DNA of 64,000 bases from the NCBI RefSeq assembly GCF_019972155.1, contig NZ_BOVL01000008.1, positions 47,380-111,379 of the forward strand, read 5' to 3'. The position numbers and the translations under genes are program-made. Source of the stretch: Bradyrhizobium sp. RD5-C2 (GTDB lineage Bacteria; Pseudomonadota; Alphaproteobacteria; Rhizobiales; Xanthobacteraceae). Of the stretch, positions 9,577-17,978 are shown one piece after another (the first letter of the stretch is position 1; each line of letters starts with the position of its first letter). Below the pieces are notes generated by a model. It had not been told where the DNA came from, searched no databases, and saw only the letters and a program-made list of their open reading frames with translations.

Positions 9577-10230
9577 ATGGCACGCACGATCGGCTCACAC
9601 GGCCCCACGACGCTGGAGGCGATCCGCAAGGCCGGCGTGCGCCTGATCTTCGAGCGCGGCTACGAGGCGATGAGCCTGCGCCAGCTCGCCGCCGAAGTCG
9701 GCATCCAGGCAGGCTCACTCTACAACCATATCTCAACCAAGCAGGACCTGCTGTTCGATCTGGTGCAGGAGCATATCAACGATTTGCTGCGCGAGCTCGA
9801 TCTCGCGCTGGAGGGCAAGGCCGATCCGGTCGAGAAGCTGCGCGCCTTCGTCGCGTTCCACGTCAGCTATCATATGACCCGCAAGCGCGAGGTCTTCATC
9901 GCCAATTCAGAGCTGCGCAGCCTCGAGGCCAAGAACTACGACATCGTGGTGGCGTTGCGCGGGGCCTATGAGCAGCGGCTGGCGCAGATCCTCACCGACG
10001 GGGTGTCGGAAGGCGTGTTCGAGGTCGGCGATATCCAGGTCGCGACCTTCGCCATCATCGCGCTGCTGACGGGTCTTTGCACCTGGTACCGCCCCGGCGG
10101 CCGGCTGACCCGCGATGCCATCATCGCGGCACATGAGAAGCTGGTGCTGTCGGGCGTCGCACCGCAGGCCGCGCTCGGTCGGGTCGGCAGCGGTAGCAAG
10201 AGCCCACGCACGGCGGTAGCGGGCTCGTGA
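9577..10230 (+). CDS. TetR family regulator, probable leucine-catabolism repressor
   Basis: The 217-aa protein has an N-terminal helix-turn-helix (about residues 8-54; LRQLAAEVGIQAGSLYNHI) and a helical ligand domain of the TetR C-terminal type. The start at 9577 (MARTIGSHG) is where family-like sequence begins; the frame is open further upstream only as antisense to ivd. It diverges from ivd, and both promoters contain related candidate operators. I infer that it senses an acyl-CoA or related intermediate of isovalerate degradation; the ligand is unknown. Confidence 0.9.
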   Translation: MARTIGSHGPTTLEAIRKAGVRLIFERGYEAMSLRQLAAEVGIQAGSLYNHISTKQDLLFDLVQEHINDLLRELDLALEGKADPVEKLRAFVAFHVSYHMTRKREVFIANSELRSLEAKNYDIVVALRGAYEQRLAQILTDGVSEGVFEVGDIQVATFAIIALLTGLCTWYRPGGRLTRDAIIAAHEKLVLSGVAPQAALGRVGSGSKSPRTAVAGS

Positions 10231-10730
10231 CTGTGACAGAACGCCCACAGCTCGATGACATCGATTTGCGGATCCTCTCCGAATTGCAGCGGGACGGCCG
10301 GATCAGGATCAACGAGCTCGCCGAACGCGTCGGCATCACCGCCCCGCCCTGCCTGCGCCGGGTCCGTGCCTTGCGCAGCCGCGGCGTGGTGCAGGCGATC
10401 CGCGCCACGCTGGACGAGCGGCTCTTGGGCTATGAGGTGACGACCTTCGTCCTGATCCAGCTCGACAGCCAGAACCTGGTTGCGATCGAGGCGTTCGAGG
10501 CCGCGGTGGCGGGCGTGCCGCGCTTCCTGCAATGCTGGCGGATCTCGGGCGATGCCGATTTCATGCTGAGATGCGTCGCGCCCAGCGTCGACGACATGCG
10601 TCAGCAGCTGCTGCAGTTCGCCGGCCTGCCCAACGTGCGTAAAATTAGAAGTTTTCCGGTGCTCGGCGTCTCCAAGGATGCGCCGCTGCCGATCCCGGGC
10701 GCCCTCGCCTCGCCCATCTCCGCAAGCTGA
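10227..10730 (+). CDS. Lrp/AsnC family regulator
   Basis: The 167-aa product has an N-terminal winged helix (LDDIDLRILSELQRDGR, then ELAERVGITAPPCLRRVRAL) and a C-terminal RAM ligand-binding domain. It starts with GTG inside the stop of the TetR gene (GTGA overlap), implying co-translation. Lrp/AsnC proteins commonly sense amino acids, so linkage to a leucine degradation locus is sensible, but the ligand is not shown by sequence. Confidence 0.9.
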   Translation: MTVTERPQLDDIDLRILSELQRDGRIRINELAERVGITAPPCLRRVRALRSRGVVQAIRATLDERLLGYEVTTFVLIQLDSQNLVAIEAFEAAVAGVPRFLQCWRISGDADFMLRCVAPSVDDMRQQLLQFAGLPNVRKIRSFPVLGVSKDAPLPIPGALASPISAS

Positions 10731-10749
10731 TCGCGGGCTCAGCCCGATC
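10730..10749 (+). terminator. Weak terminator-like hairpin after the lrp gene
   Basis: GGGCT and AGCCC with flanking ATCG/CGAT form a short hairpin directly after the stop. There is no T-run, so termination is uncertain. Confidence 0.3.
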
Positions 10750-10778
10750 TGGTGGGCCCGACCTTAGTGGGTCCAGCC

Positions 10779-11084
10779 CTAATGGGTCCACGGCTCCCAG
10801 CGGCGGAACGCGAAATTGTCGGCATAGGCGATCTGGCGGTGCGCCGAATCCTTCGGCTCGATCACCTGGTAGGCGATGCCCTTGCGCTCGCAATAGGCGA
10901 CCGCCTCCTCCTTGGTCTCGAAATGCAGCGTGAGCTGCTGCTTCATGTCGGTCGACGAGGTCCAGCCCATCAGGGGCTCCACGGTGCGCGGCTGCTCCGG
11001 CTCGTAATCCAGCTGCCACTCTTTGGTCTTGGCACGTCCCGATTGCATCGCGTTTTTGGCGGGCTTAAAAATGCGTGCGGTCAT
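10779..11084 (-). CDS. NDUFS4-like complex I accessory subunit
   Basis: The 101-aa protein begins MTARIFKPAKNAMQSG and continues with KEWQLDYEP and GWTSSTDMKQQLTLHF, the pattern of the 'ETC complex I subunit conserved region' family (mitochondrial NDUFS4/18 kDa homologue). It should sit on the peripheral arm of NADH:quinone oxidoreductase. As usual in alphaproteobacteria it is encoded apart from the nuo operon. The start at 11084 was preferred over 11156 because the family begins there. Confidence 0.88.
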   Translation of the reverse strand: MTARIFKPAKNAMQSGRAKTKEWQLDYEPEQPRTVEPLMGWTSSTDMKQQLTLHFETKEEAVAYCERKGIAYQVIEPKDSAHRQIAYADNFAFRRWEPWTH

Positions 11085-11326
11085 GGATGGTCGGCCCCGT
11101 GGGATGTGCGATATGGAAGCGATTTGAAGGAAACCGCCGGGATAGTATAGAGACACCGTTCAACGAACTGATCGGTGATTCCTCGATCTCGGAGGGAGCC
11201 TTCGCCGGACCGGTATAGTCATTCTACCGCGCTGTGACAATCTGGCCTCGGGAGGCTTCGGTCTGGAGTCCCCTGGGTCCGCGGCGCGGCCTTCTCGACA
11301 GCATCATCTCGAGGAAGCGGCGCCCC

Positions 11327-12490
11327 ATGGAAATCCACGCTCACCTGCCCGAAAAAGGACGTGACCTCCGGCTCGACCTGTTTCGCGGGATCGCGAACTG
11401 GGCGATCTATCTCGATCACATCCCCGACAATATCGTGAACTGGATCACGACGCGGAACTACGGCTTCAGCGATGCCGCGGACCTGTTCGTCTTCATCTCC
11501 GGCTACACCGCATCCTTCGTCTATGCCCGCATGATGCTGGAGCGCGGCTTCATCGTCGGCGCCACTAGGCTGACCAAGCGGGTCTGGCAGCTCTATGTCG
11601 CCCACATCATCCTGTTCGTGATCTACATCGCCTCGATCAGTTATCTGGCGCTACGCTTCGGCGATTCCGAGATCATCAACGAGTTCAACGTCGCGGGCCT
11701 CGTCGACAACGCCACCGAGACGCTGCGCCAGGGCCTGTTCCTGAAGTTCAAGCCGGTCAATCTCGACGTGCTGCCGCTCTACATCGTGCTGATGGGGCTG
11801 TTTCCGCCGGTGCTGTGGTTCATGCTGCGGCAGCCGAACTGGACCATGCTGGCCTCGATCGCGCTGTGGCTGGTGTCGCGGCATATGGGCTGGAACCTGC
11901 CCGCCTACCCGGCCGGGACCTGGTACTTCAATCCGTTCGCCTGGCAGGTGCTGTTCGTGTTCGGCTCGTGGTGCGCGATGGGCGGCGCGCGCGCGAACAT
12001 GCACATCATCAATTCGCGCTACACGCTGTGGTTCTGCGTCGCCTACATGATCTTCGCCCTGATCATGACGATGGCCGGCCGCTTCCCGGACTTCGGCGCG
12101 ATGTTCCCGGACTGGCTGTATTCGACCTTCAACCCGAACGACAAGACCAACCTCGCGCCCTACCGCTTCCTGCACTTCGTGGTGATCACGGTGCTGGTGA
12201 TCCGCTTCGTTCCGAAGGACTGGTCGGCGCTGGAGTGGAAGGTGTTCGATCCGCTGATCGTCTGCGGCCAGCAGTCGCTCGCGGTGTTCTGCGTCGGCGT
12301 GTTCCTGTCCTTTGTCGGGCATTTCGAACTCTCGATGAGCTCGGGCTCGCTGTTCGCGCAGATCTTCGTCAGCATCTCCGGCATCGCGATCATGACGATC
12401 GTGGCCTATTACATCTCGTGGTCGAAGCGGCAGGACAAGCCGATCAAGCCGCCGGCGCCGAAACCCGCGGCACCGGCAAAGGCCGGGTGA
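11327..12490 (+). CDS. opgC: OpgC family membrane protein, glucan succinylation
   Basis: This 387-aa integral membrane protein has roughly ten hydrophobic segments. It opens with RDLRLDLFRGIANWAIYLDH, the signature start of OpgC-type membrane acyltransferases, followed by FSDAADLFVFISGYT. OpgC adds succinyl groups to osmoregulated periplasmic glucans in the inner membrane. GAGGAAG precedes the ATG at 11327. The C-terminus is a Lys/Pro/Ala-rich cytoplasmic tail. It stands alone and converges with the VOC gene. Activity on cyclic glucans is inferred from family membership. Confidence 0.88.
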   Translation: MEIHAHLPEKGRDLRLDLFRGIANWAIYLDHIPDNIVNWITTRNYGFSDAADLFVFISGYTASFVYARMMLERGFIVGATRLTKRVWQLYVAHIILFVIYIASISYLALRFGDSEIINEFNVAGLVDNATETLRQGLFLKFKPVNLDVLPLYIVLMGLFPPVLWFMLRQPNWTMLASIALWLVSRHMGWNLPAYPAGTWYFNPFAWQVLFVFGSWCAMGGARANMHIINSRYTLWFCVAYMIFALIMTMAGRFPDFGAMFPDWLYSTFNPNDKTNLAPYRFLHFVVITVLVIRFVPKDWSALEWKVFDPLIVCGQQSLAVFCVGVFLSFVGHFELSMSSGSLFAQIFVSISGIAIMTIVAYYISWSKRQDKPIKPPAPKPAAPAKAG

Positions 12491-12499
12491 CGATGCTCC

Positions 12500-13390
12500 T
12501 CATTTGCCCGGCCGTCGCCCTTTGCCACCCGGCTGGCCGTCTCGCCACCTGCCCTTTGAAGTGACCCCATCCCAGGTGGTGGTCCAGCGATACTCGGCCG
12601 CCGGCGCCTTCGCGATGCTATCGGAGCTGCGCGCCCCCTCCAGGGCAAACGTGGCGCCCTGCGGGTCGAGGCAGCGAACGATCCAGCTTCCGTTCGGCAG
12701 CTCCAGCGGCCCCTCATAGACTCGTCCGCCACCGGCCCTGACTCGCACGATGGCTGCGTCGACGTCGTCGACGTTGAAATAGTAAAGCCAGAACGGGATC
12801 GGTTCGAGCGGACGCTTGTTGAAGATTCCACCGATGGTTTGCCCACCAGCGGAGAACAGTTGGTAGGACTCGGCGCCGGCGACGTCGCTGTCGGCCTGCC
12901 GCCAGCCGAAAACCTCGCTGTAGAAACCGAAGGCCTTCCGCCAGTCGGCAGCCAGCAGTTCATGCCAGCCGACCCGCCCAGGGGCATCGAGGCCCTCGAC
13001 CGCGGGCCGAGCGATCCTTGATCCGCTCAGCAATCCGAACGTCGCCCGCTGCGGGTCGGCGACGATCGAGATACGGCCGATATTGGTGCCGGTCGGCGGC
13101 ACATAGACCGCGCCACCACGTTCTAGCATTCGGCGGACGGCAAGATCGATGTCGTCAACACCGACATAACCTATCCATCGCGGGGTTGCGCCCTGGCGTA
13201 TGCCCTCTTCCGGCAACTCCATCAGACCGCTTCGAGCAAGCTCGCCCGACATGAACAATTTGTAAGAAATCTCGGGTGTAGAGGCATCCTTCGTCATCCA
13301 GCCGAGGACGCTGCCGTAAAAGGCACTCGCTCCTCCCACGTCCGTGGTCAGCAGCTCATACCAAGCGAAGCTCGCAGCATTATCGGCCAT
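12500..13390 (-). CDS. Two-domain VOC (glyoxalase-like) protein
   Basis: The 296-aa protein has two vicinal-oxygen-chelate repeats, about residues 8-125 (FAWYELLTTDVGGASAFYGS) and 140-255 (GWHELLAADWRKAFGFYSEV), then a charged tail of about 40 residues. This resembles the CFP-30/27-kDa antigen type of glyoxalase-like proteins, whose reaction is generally unknown. The start at 13390 (MADNAAS) has GAGGGAT upstream. It is divergent from the peptide cluster and may simply be its boundary. Confidence 0.85.
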   Translation of the reverse strand: MADNAASFAWYELLTTDVGGASAFYGSVLGWMTKDASTPEISYKLFMSGELARSGLMELPEEGIRQGATPRWIGYVGVDDIDLAVRRMLERGGAVYVPPTGTNIGRISIVADPQRATFGLLSGSRIARPAVEGLDAPGRVGWHELLAADWRKAFGFYSEVFGWRQADSDVAGAESYQLFSAGGQTIGGIFNKRPLEPIPFWLYYFNVDDVDAAIVRVRAGGGRVYEGPLELPNGSWIVRCLDPQGATFALEGARSSDSIAKAPAAEYRWTTTWDGVTSKGRWRDGQPGGKGRRPGK

Positions 13391-13579
13391 GCCGATCCCT
13401 CGCTTCGGCGTCCAGACAACCGCAGTGCAGCATGCAAATTCCCACATCGTCAACGATCGCGCCTGAGCGACAGGGCCGGCCAATAATCGCGTTCATCAAG
13501 ATGAACCTGGGAACGAAGATGAACGACAGTACTTGATGCACGTCAGCGTCTCCTCGCGAGAGTGTGCGCGCAGCACGCC

Positions 13580-13608
13580 TTGCATGCAGCTGCGACAATT
13601 TGTACAAC
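13580..13608 (+). promoter_or_regulatory. Predicted promoter of the azole-peptide cluster
   Basis: TTGCAT (13580-13585) and TACAAC (13603-13608) are separated by 17 bases and lie about 50 bases before the precursor ATG. Each box matches the consensus at about four of six positions. Confidence 0.4.
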
Positions 13609-13656
13609 TGCGCGAGAGTTGAATTCGACAACACGTCAAGAATGGAGGATGCGAGC

Positions 13657-14061
13657 ATGCCGCGAGTGAAGCAAGCCCCCAAGAGCAAGCGTGTGACCAG
13701 CAAGCGTATGACCAAGGCCGCTGTGCCCGCTTTGGGGGCAGCCGGATTGACTTTCTCGCTGGTCGGGGGTGCGTCCGCATCCGCCGTTCCGGCCGCAGAC
13801 GTGCCGCAGATTCAGAAGTACGGACCGACGCAAGCCATCACACTCGGCGAAGAAGAAATCGCCGACGTTAGCCTGGCGACGTTCCACCTGTTCGACAAGG
13901 AAGACGTCGGAGCCGGCGTCCAGGTTGCGTGGCGCGGATGCGGCGGCTGCCGAGGCTGCCGTGGCTGTCGCTGCGGTGGTTGCCGTGCCTGTCGCTGCGG
14001 TGGCTGCGCTGGTTGCGGTGGCGGCTGCTGTCTGTCGTGGGGCGCCTGCCGCATCTGCTAG
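13657..14061 (+). CDS. Cys-rich TOMM/LAP precursor peptide
   Basis: The 134-aa peptide has three parts. Residues 1-47 are strongly basic and then hydrophobic (AVPALGAAGLTFSLVG), ending in SASA like a signal peptide. Residues about 48-92 are an acidic leader (AITLGEEEIADVSLATFHLF). The C-terminal 40 or so residues are almost only Gly, Cys and Arg with 14 cysteines, one serine and a terminal Cys. Two eight-residue repeats (CRCGGCRA, CRCGGCAG) are also seen in the DNA. The start at 13657 is fixed by GGAGGA eight bases upstream. With a YcaO and a SagB enzyme directly downstream, cysteines are the expected sites of thiazoline/thiazole formation. Product and target are unknown. Confidence 0.9.
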   Translation: MPRVKQAPKSKRVTSKRMTKAAVPALGAAGLTFSLVGGASASAVPAADVPQIQKYGPTQAITLGEEEIADVSLATFHLFDKEDVGAGVQVAWRGCGGCRGCRGCRCGGCRACRCGGCAGCGGGCCLSWGACRIC

Positions 14062-14092
14062 TCGAAATCGCGTTGACACACATCGCTCGTCA

Positions 14093-14123
14093 TGGCCGGG
14101 TCCGACACACGTCGACCCGGCCA
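14093..14123 (+). terminator. Intra-operon hairpin between precursor and YcaO gene
   Basis: TGGCCGGGTC (14093-14102) and GACCCGGCCA (14114-14123) make a perfect 10-bp stem with an 11-base loop. There is no following T-run. Such hairpins in RiPP operons often stabilise or partly terminate the precursor message so that precursor exceeds enzyme; that role here is inference. Confidence 0.6.
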
Positions 14124-14239
14124 AATCATATTGTCTCCGTATCGTTGAGCGGCTCGCTCCGGGCAACGGCGCGGAGGTGTAGAGGCCGGGGCCTCGCCCG
14201 CTTCAATAATCGACCCGCAAGCTGCACAGGAACGATTCT

Positions 14240-16492
14240 TTGCCAGGAAAATCCACCCAGCGCGCCAACAAGGACGTTCTGCAGTTCGCACCGAATTTCA
14301 CGGCCTACGTGCTGCCTCCGGATGTTGTCTGCCTCTATTCCGAAGATCGAAAGTTCTTTCTCCATGGCGAGCTCTATTGCACGCTGGCGTCGGCGATCGG
14401 CGCAAATGGATGCAGTGTCGCCAAGCTCACGGACACGCTCGGGCGAACGTTTCCGTCCGACAAGATCAATGAAGCCATCAAGCGACTGCTGGACCGCCGC
14501 TATGTGATCGCGAAGCCGCCAGGTCCCGGGACCGCCGCGGCGGGGCTTTGGGCAAGCCTGGGCCTTCCCGGCGCCATCGCCGAACAAAACCTTCACAACT
14601 GCCGCGTTCGACTTGAGACGATCGACGTCAAGGGCGCGGCCGAATTGAGCAAGGCACTCCAGGAACTGGGCGTCCGCGTCGTCAAGACATCGCCCGACCT
14701 CACGGTTACGTTGGTGAACGACTATCTCGATCGGCGGCTCGCCGAACGCAACCTGCAGCACGTGTCCGATGGATCGGCCTGGTTGCTGGTGCAGCCTTCC
14801 GGCGTGTTTCCCCTGGTCGGCCCCATGTTCAGCCCGGGCGAGACCGCGTGCTGGACCTGCCTGTACGACCGGATGATCCGCAACCGCGAGGTCAAGGGCT
14901 TCCTGGATCGCGGCGGAGCGCGGGCGGTCGCGGTGTCTCCGCTCGCCCAGCACACCGTTGGACAGAGCGCCATCCACTTTGCCGCGGTAGAAGTCGCCAA
15001 GGCGATCGCGAGCGGCTTCCGTACCGATCTGCGCAATCACATCGCCAGTCTCGACTTGCTGGGCTCGACCATTGCAAGGCACTACGTCGCAGCCCGCCCG
15101 CAATGCCCAACCTGCGGCAACAAGAAACTGCAAAACCCGCGGCGGTCACCACAGCCGATCGAATTGGGACCCGGCGCCAAGCTGGTCATGACCAGTGGCG
15201 GGTATCGCGCCGTCTCGTCCCGCACCACGGTGGCGCGGTTCAAGAAGCATGTCAGCCCCCTCACCGGCGTGGTGACGCGGCTGGAGCGGATCGACGTCGA
15301 TCTGCCGATGAACACCAACTTCTACGCCCAACATAACTTCTCCGCGCCGGCGCAGAACGTGGATCAGCTGCGCGCCGGGCTGAGCGGCGGCAGTTTCGGC
15401 AAGGGCAGCACGGCCGAGCAAGGCGAGGCCAGCGCGCTGATGGAAGCGATCGAACGATATTCGGGGATTTTCCAGGGTGATGAGATCCGGGCGCGAAAGC
15501 GCTTCGCCGACTTCTCCCCTGGCGACGCAATCCGTCCCAACGACATCCTGCTCTTCAGCGACGCGCAGTACCGCGGCAGCGCCGTGCCGGATCCCGACGA
15601 TTCGCACCATACCCAGCCGGCCCCCGAGCCGTTTGATCCGTCCGCGAAAATCGAATGGTCACCCGTCTGGTCGTTGCGCGACAAGCGGTTCAGGCAGATT
15701 CCGACCAGCCTGCTGTATTTCTTCTACGAAGGCCCGGCCGCCTTCGCCGCTGATTCCAACGGCTGCGCTGCCGGCAATACCCGCGAGGAAGCCATCGTGC
15801 AGGGCTTCCTCGAATTGATGGAGCGCGACGCCTATGCGATCTGGTGGTACAACCGTTCGCAACGCGCCGCGGTCGATCTGAACCAGTTCGACGATTCCTA
15901 CGTCCGCGATCTGAAGACCCAACTCGAGGAAGCGGGCCGGCGGCTCTGGGTGCTGGATATCACCAGCGATCTCGGCGTCCCGACCTATGTCGCGATCGTG
16001 CACTGGATGCAGAACGGTCAGGAAAATATCGAGTTCGGCTCGGGCGCTCACTTCGATCCGCGCATCGCGCTGCTGCGGTCATTGACCGAGTTGAATCAGT
16101 TCCTCTCCATCGGCCTGATGGGTGGTGGCAGCGGCGAGAAGCCGAGCCTCGATGGCGTCAATCCGCTGCGGCTCGACGAATATCCGTTCCTGATTCCAAG
16201 TGCCAATCCCGTCATCCCGCCGGCCGCCGCGGCCGACGTGCCGCTCGACAACGCCCGTGCACAGGTGGACGCCTGCGTTGATATCGCGGCCCGCGCCGGT
16301 CTCGACTTCCTCGTTCTCGACCAGACGCGACCGGACGTCGAGGTTCCGGTGGTCCGCGTCATCGTTCCCGGGATGCGCCATTTCTATCGCCGCTTCGCGC
16401 CGGGGCGGCTCTACGATGTGCCCGTCAAGCTCGGATTGCGCGATCGGCCATCGCTGGAAAGCGAGTTGACGCCATTTCTTCCGCACACTTGA
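14240..16492 (+). CDS. Fused leader-binding/YcaO cyclodehydratase (TOMM CD fusion)
   Basis: The 750-aa enzyme should use ATP to cyclise Cys (and Ser/Thr) residues of the precursor to azolines. The N-terminal part (about 1-300) is of the E1-like/ocin-ThiF type, with two zinc CxxC pairs (CWTC at 204-207, CPTC at 289-292). The YcaO domain follows (about 335-750), with ASALMEAIERYSG near 400, EEAIVQGFLELMERDAYAIW near 515-535 and RIALLRSLTELNQF. The C-terminus ends PFLPHT, a degenerate version of the proline-rich tail that YcaO enzymes use for catalysis. The start codon is TTG with AGGAA seven bases upstream; no better start precedes the conserved sequence. It is followed after 12 bases by the SagB gene. 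Confidence 0.93.
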   Translation: MPGKSTQRANKDVLQFAPNFTAYVLPPDVVCLYSEDRKFFLHGELYCTLASAIGANGCSVAKLTDTLGRTFPSDKINEAIKRLLDRRYVIAKPPGPGTAAAGLWASLGLPGAIAEQNLHNCRVRLETIDVKGAAELSKALQELGVRVVKTSPDLTVTLVNDYLDRRLAERNLQHVSDGSAWLLVQPSGVFPLVGPMFSPGETACWTCLYDRMIRNREVKGFLDRGGARAVAVSPLAQHTVGQSAIHFAAVEVAKAIASGFRTDLRNHIASLDLLGSTIARHYVAARPQCPTCGNKKLQNPRRSPQPIELGPGAKLVMTSGGYRAVSSRTTVARFKKHVSPLTGVVTRLERIDVDLPMNTNFYAQHNFSAPAQNVDQLRAGLSGGSFGKGSTAEQGEASALMEAIERYSGIFQGDEIRARKRFADFSPGDAIRPNDILLFSDAQYRGSAVPDPDDSHHTQPAPEPFDPSAKIEWSPVWSLRDKRFRQIPTSLLYFFYEGPAAFAADSNGCAAGNTREEAIVQGFLELMERDAYAIWWYNRSQRAAVDLNQFDDSYVRDLKTQLEEAGRRLWVLDITSDLGVPTYVAIVHWMQNGQENIEFGSGAHFDPRIALLRSLTELNQFLSIGLMGGGSGEKPSLDGVNPLRLDEYPFLIPSANPVIPPAAAADVPLDNARAQVDACVDIAARAGLDFLVLDQTRPDVEVPVVRVIVPGMRHFYRRFAPGRLYDVPVKLGLRDRPSLESELTPFLPHT

Positions 16493-16504
16493 GGTGATAC
16501 CGGC

Positions 16505-17968
16505 GTGCGCGCGCCCAGGAAAATGAGCGAGAAAAAGAAATCACCACGCGCCACGCTGCCGGCTGTCTTCGTTCGGCTCAACCCGCTCGTCGCGCTCGAA
16601 GCGCAACCTGACGGGAGCATAGCGGCCCTTGTCGAAGGCTATTCGGAGCCACTGGGACCGTTCAGCGCAGCCGCAGCGGAACGCGCCCTCGAACTGCGGG
16701 TGGGCCTGCCGCTTCCGCGCTCTGAAGGCGACGCGGTCGAGCGAGAGGTCGAGCGCCTGATGCGGCAATTGGCACGCCGCGGCCTGCTGGAATATCGCCT
16801 GGCGCGTCCGGGCGATGCCAATGATCTCGTCACGATCGAACCGCAGACCCCTGATTATTGGCCGCGAACGCCAAAGCTCGACGATGCGGCAACAGTCGTG
16901 CTGTCACGCTTCGCCTATCTTCGGCGGCGCGGCACCGAGATGATTCTGGAATCGCCGCGGGCCGGCGCACTGTTGAGGATCCATGATGCGCGGATTGCGG
17001 CTCTGCTGACCATCCTCGCCAGTCCTCAGAAGATCAGCCGCATCCGACGTCTGGATGGCTATCCGGGCCCTGCATTGCTTGCGCTGCTGCTGGACTGCCA
17101 AATCCTGATCGAGGTCGACGCGGCAAACCGCGATACGCTGCGAAAGGCGGAAGGCGATGACGGCCTCGTGCTCTGGGATTTTCACGACTTGCTGTTCCAT
17201 GCCCGCAGCACGGAAGGACGACAGGCCAGTCCGCTGGGTGGCCTCTATCCGCACACCGGCCTGATTGCGCCGCTCCCCGCGATCCGACCTGCCTGGCCCG
17301 GCAAGACCATCAAGCTGCCGGGATCCGACCGCATCGCCTCGCCGCTGGAACAACTGCTGCATGACCGGCATTCGACGCGCGATTTCGACGATCACAAGCC
17401 TGTCACATTGGCTGAACTTTCGACGTTCCTGAACAGCGTCGCGCGGGTCCGGGCGAAATGGAGCGGGCGGCTGGAGTTTGCCGACGATGGTCCCGATATC
17501 GAATACACCAGCAGGCCGTATCCGGCAGCGGGCAACGCCTACGAGCTTGAGCTCTATCTGGCCGTCGCGAATTGCGACGGCCTGACGCCAGGTTTCTATC
17601 ACTACGACGCCGATGCGCATGCGTTGGCAGCCATCGACGTTCGCCCACAACACTTCGAGGCCATGCTGCAAAGCGCGGAATTTGCCATGGACGCGCCGTC
17701 TCCGCCGCAGATCCTGATCACGATCGCCGCGCGATTTGGCCGGATCTCCTGGAAGTACAGCGCCATCGCTTATGCGCTCATCCTGAAGGATGTCGGCGTC
17801 CTGACCCAGACGCTGTACCTGGTGGCGACGGATTTAGGCCTCGGCGGCTGTGCGATCGGCACCGCCAATATCGATCTGTTCGCGAAGATGACCGGGCTCG
17901 ACATTCACGTCGAGGGGCCGGTTGGCCAGTTCGGGCTGGGTCGCGGCATGGAACCGCCCCCTGCCTGA
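16505..17968 (+). CDS. SagB-type azoline dehydrogenase (nitroreductase fold)
   Basis: The 487-aa protein is expected to oxidise azolines to azoles with FMN. The C-terminal nitroreductase domain (about 285-487) shows HSTRDFDDHKPVTLAELSTF, RPYPAAGNAYELELYL, the SWKYSAIAYALILKDVG segment, and LGLGGCAIG. This order is typical of SagB/McbC-like TOMM oxidases. The first 280 residues are a helical N-terminal region found in longer SagB proteins. The GTG start at 16505 has GAGGTGA upstream; an internal ATG at 16523 is poorly spaced from its AGGAAA. It is the last gene of the three-gene operon and converges on the carbamoyltransferase gene. Confidence 0.93.
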   Translation: MRAPRKMSEKKKSPRATLPAVFVRLNPLVALEAQPDGSIAALVEGYSEPLGPFSAAAAERALELRVGLPLPRSEGDAVEREVERLMRQLARRGLLEYRLARPGDANDLVTIEPQTPDYWPRTPKLDDAATVVLSRFAYLRRRGTEMILESPRAGALLRIHDARIAALLTILASPQKISRIRRLDGYPGPALLALLLDCQILIEVDAANRDTLRKAEGDDGLVLWDFHDLLFHARSTEGRQASPLGGLYPHTGLIAPLPAIRPAWPGKTIKLPGSDRIASPLEQLLHDRHSTRDFDDHKPVTLAELSTFLNSVARVRAKWSGRLEFADDGPDIEYTSRPYPAAGNAYELELYLAVANCDGLTPGFYHYDADAHALAAIDVRPQHFEAMLQSAEFAMDAPSPPQILITIAARFGRISWKYSAIAYALILKDVGVLTQTLYLVATDLGLGGCAIGTANIDLFAKMTGLDIHVEGPVGQFGLGRGMEPPPA

Positions 17969-17978
17969 TAGTCCTCGA

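Noticed and set aside
13812..14166. Gln/Arg- and Thr/Ala-rich frames opposite the precursor
   Set aside because: They mirror the repetitive Gly/Cys codons of the precursor and have no ribosome binding sites.
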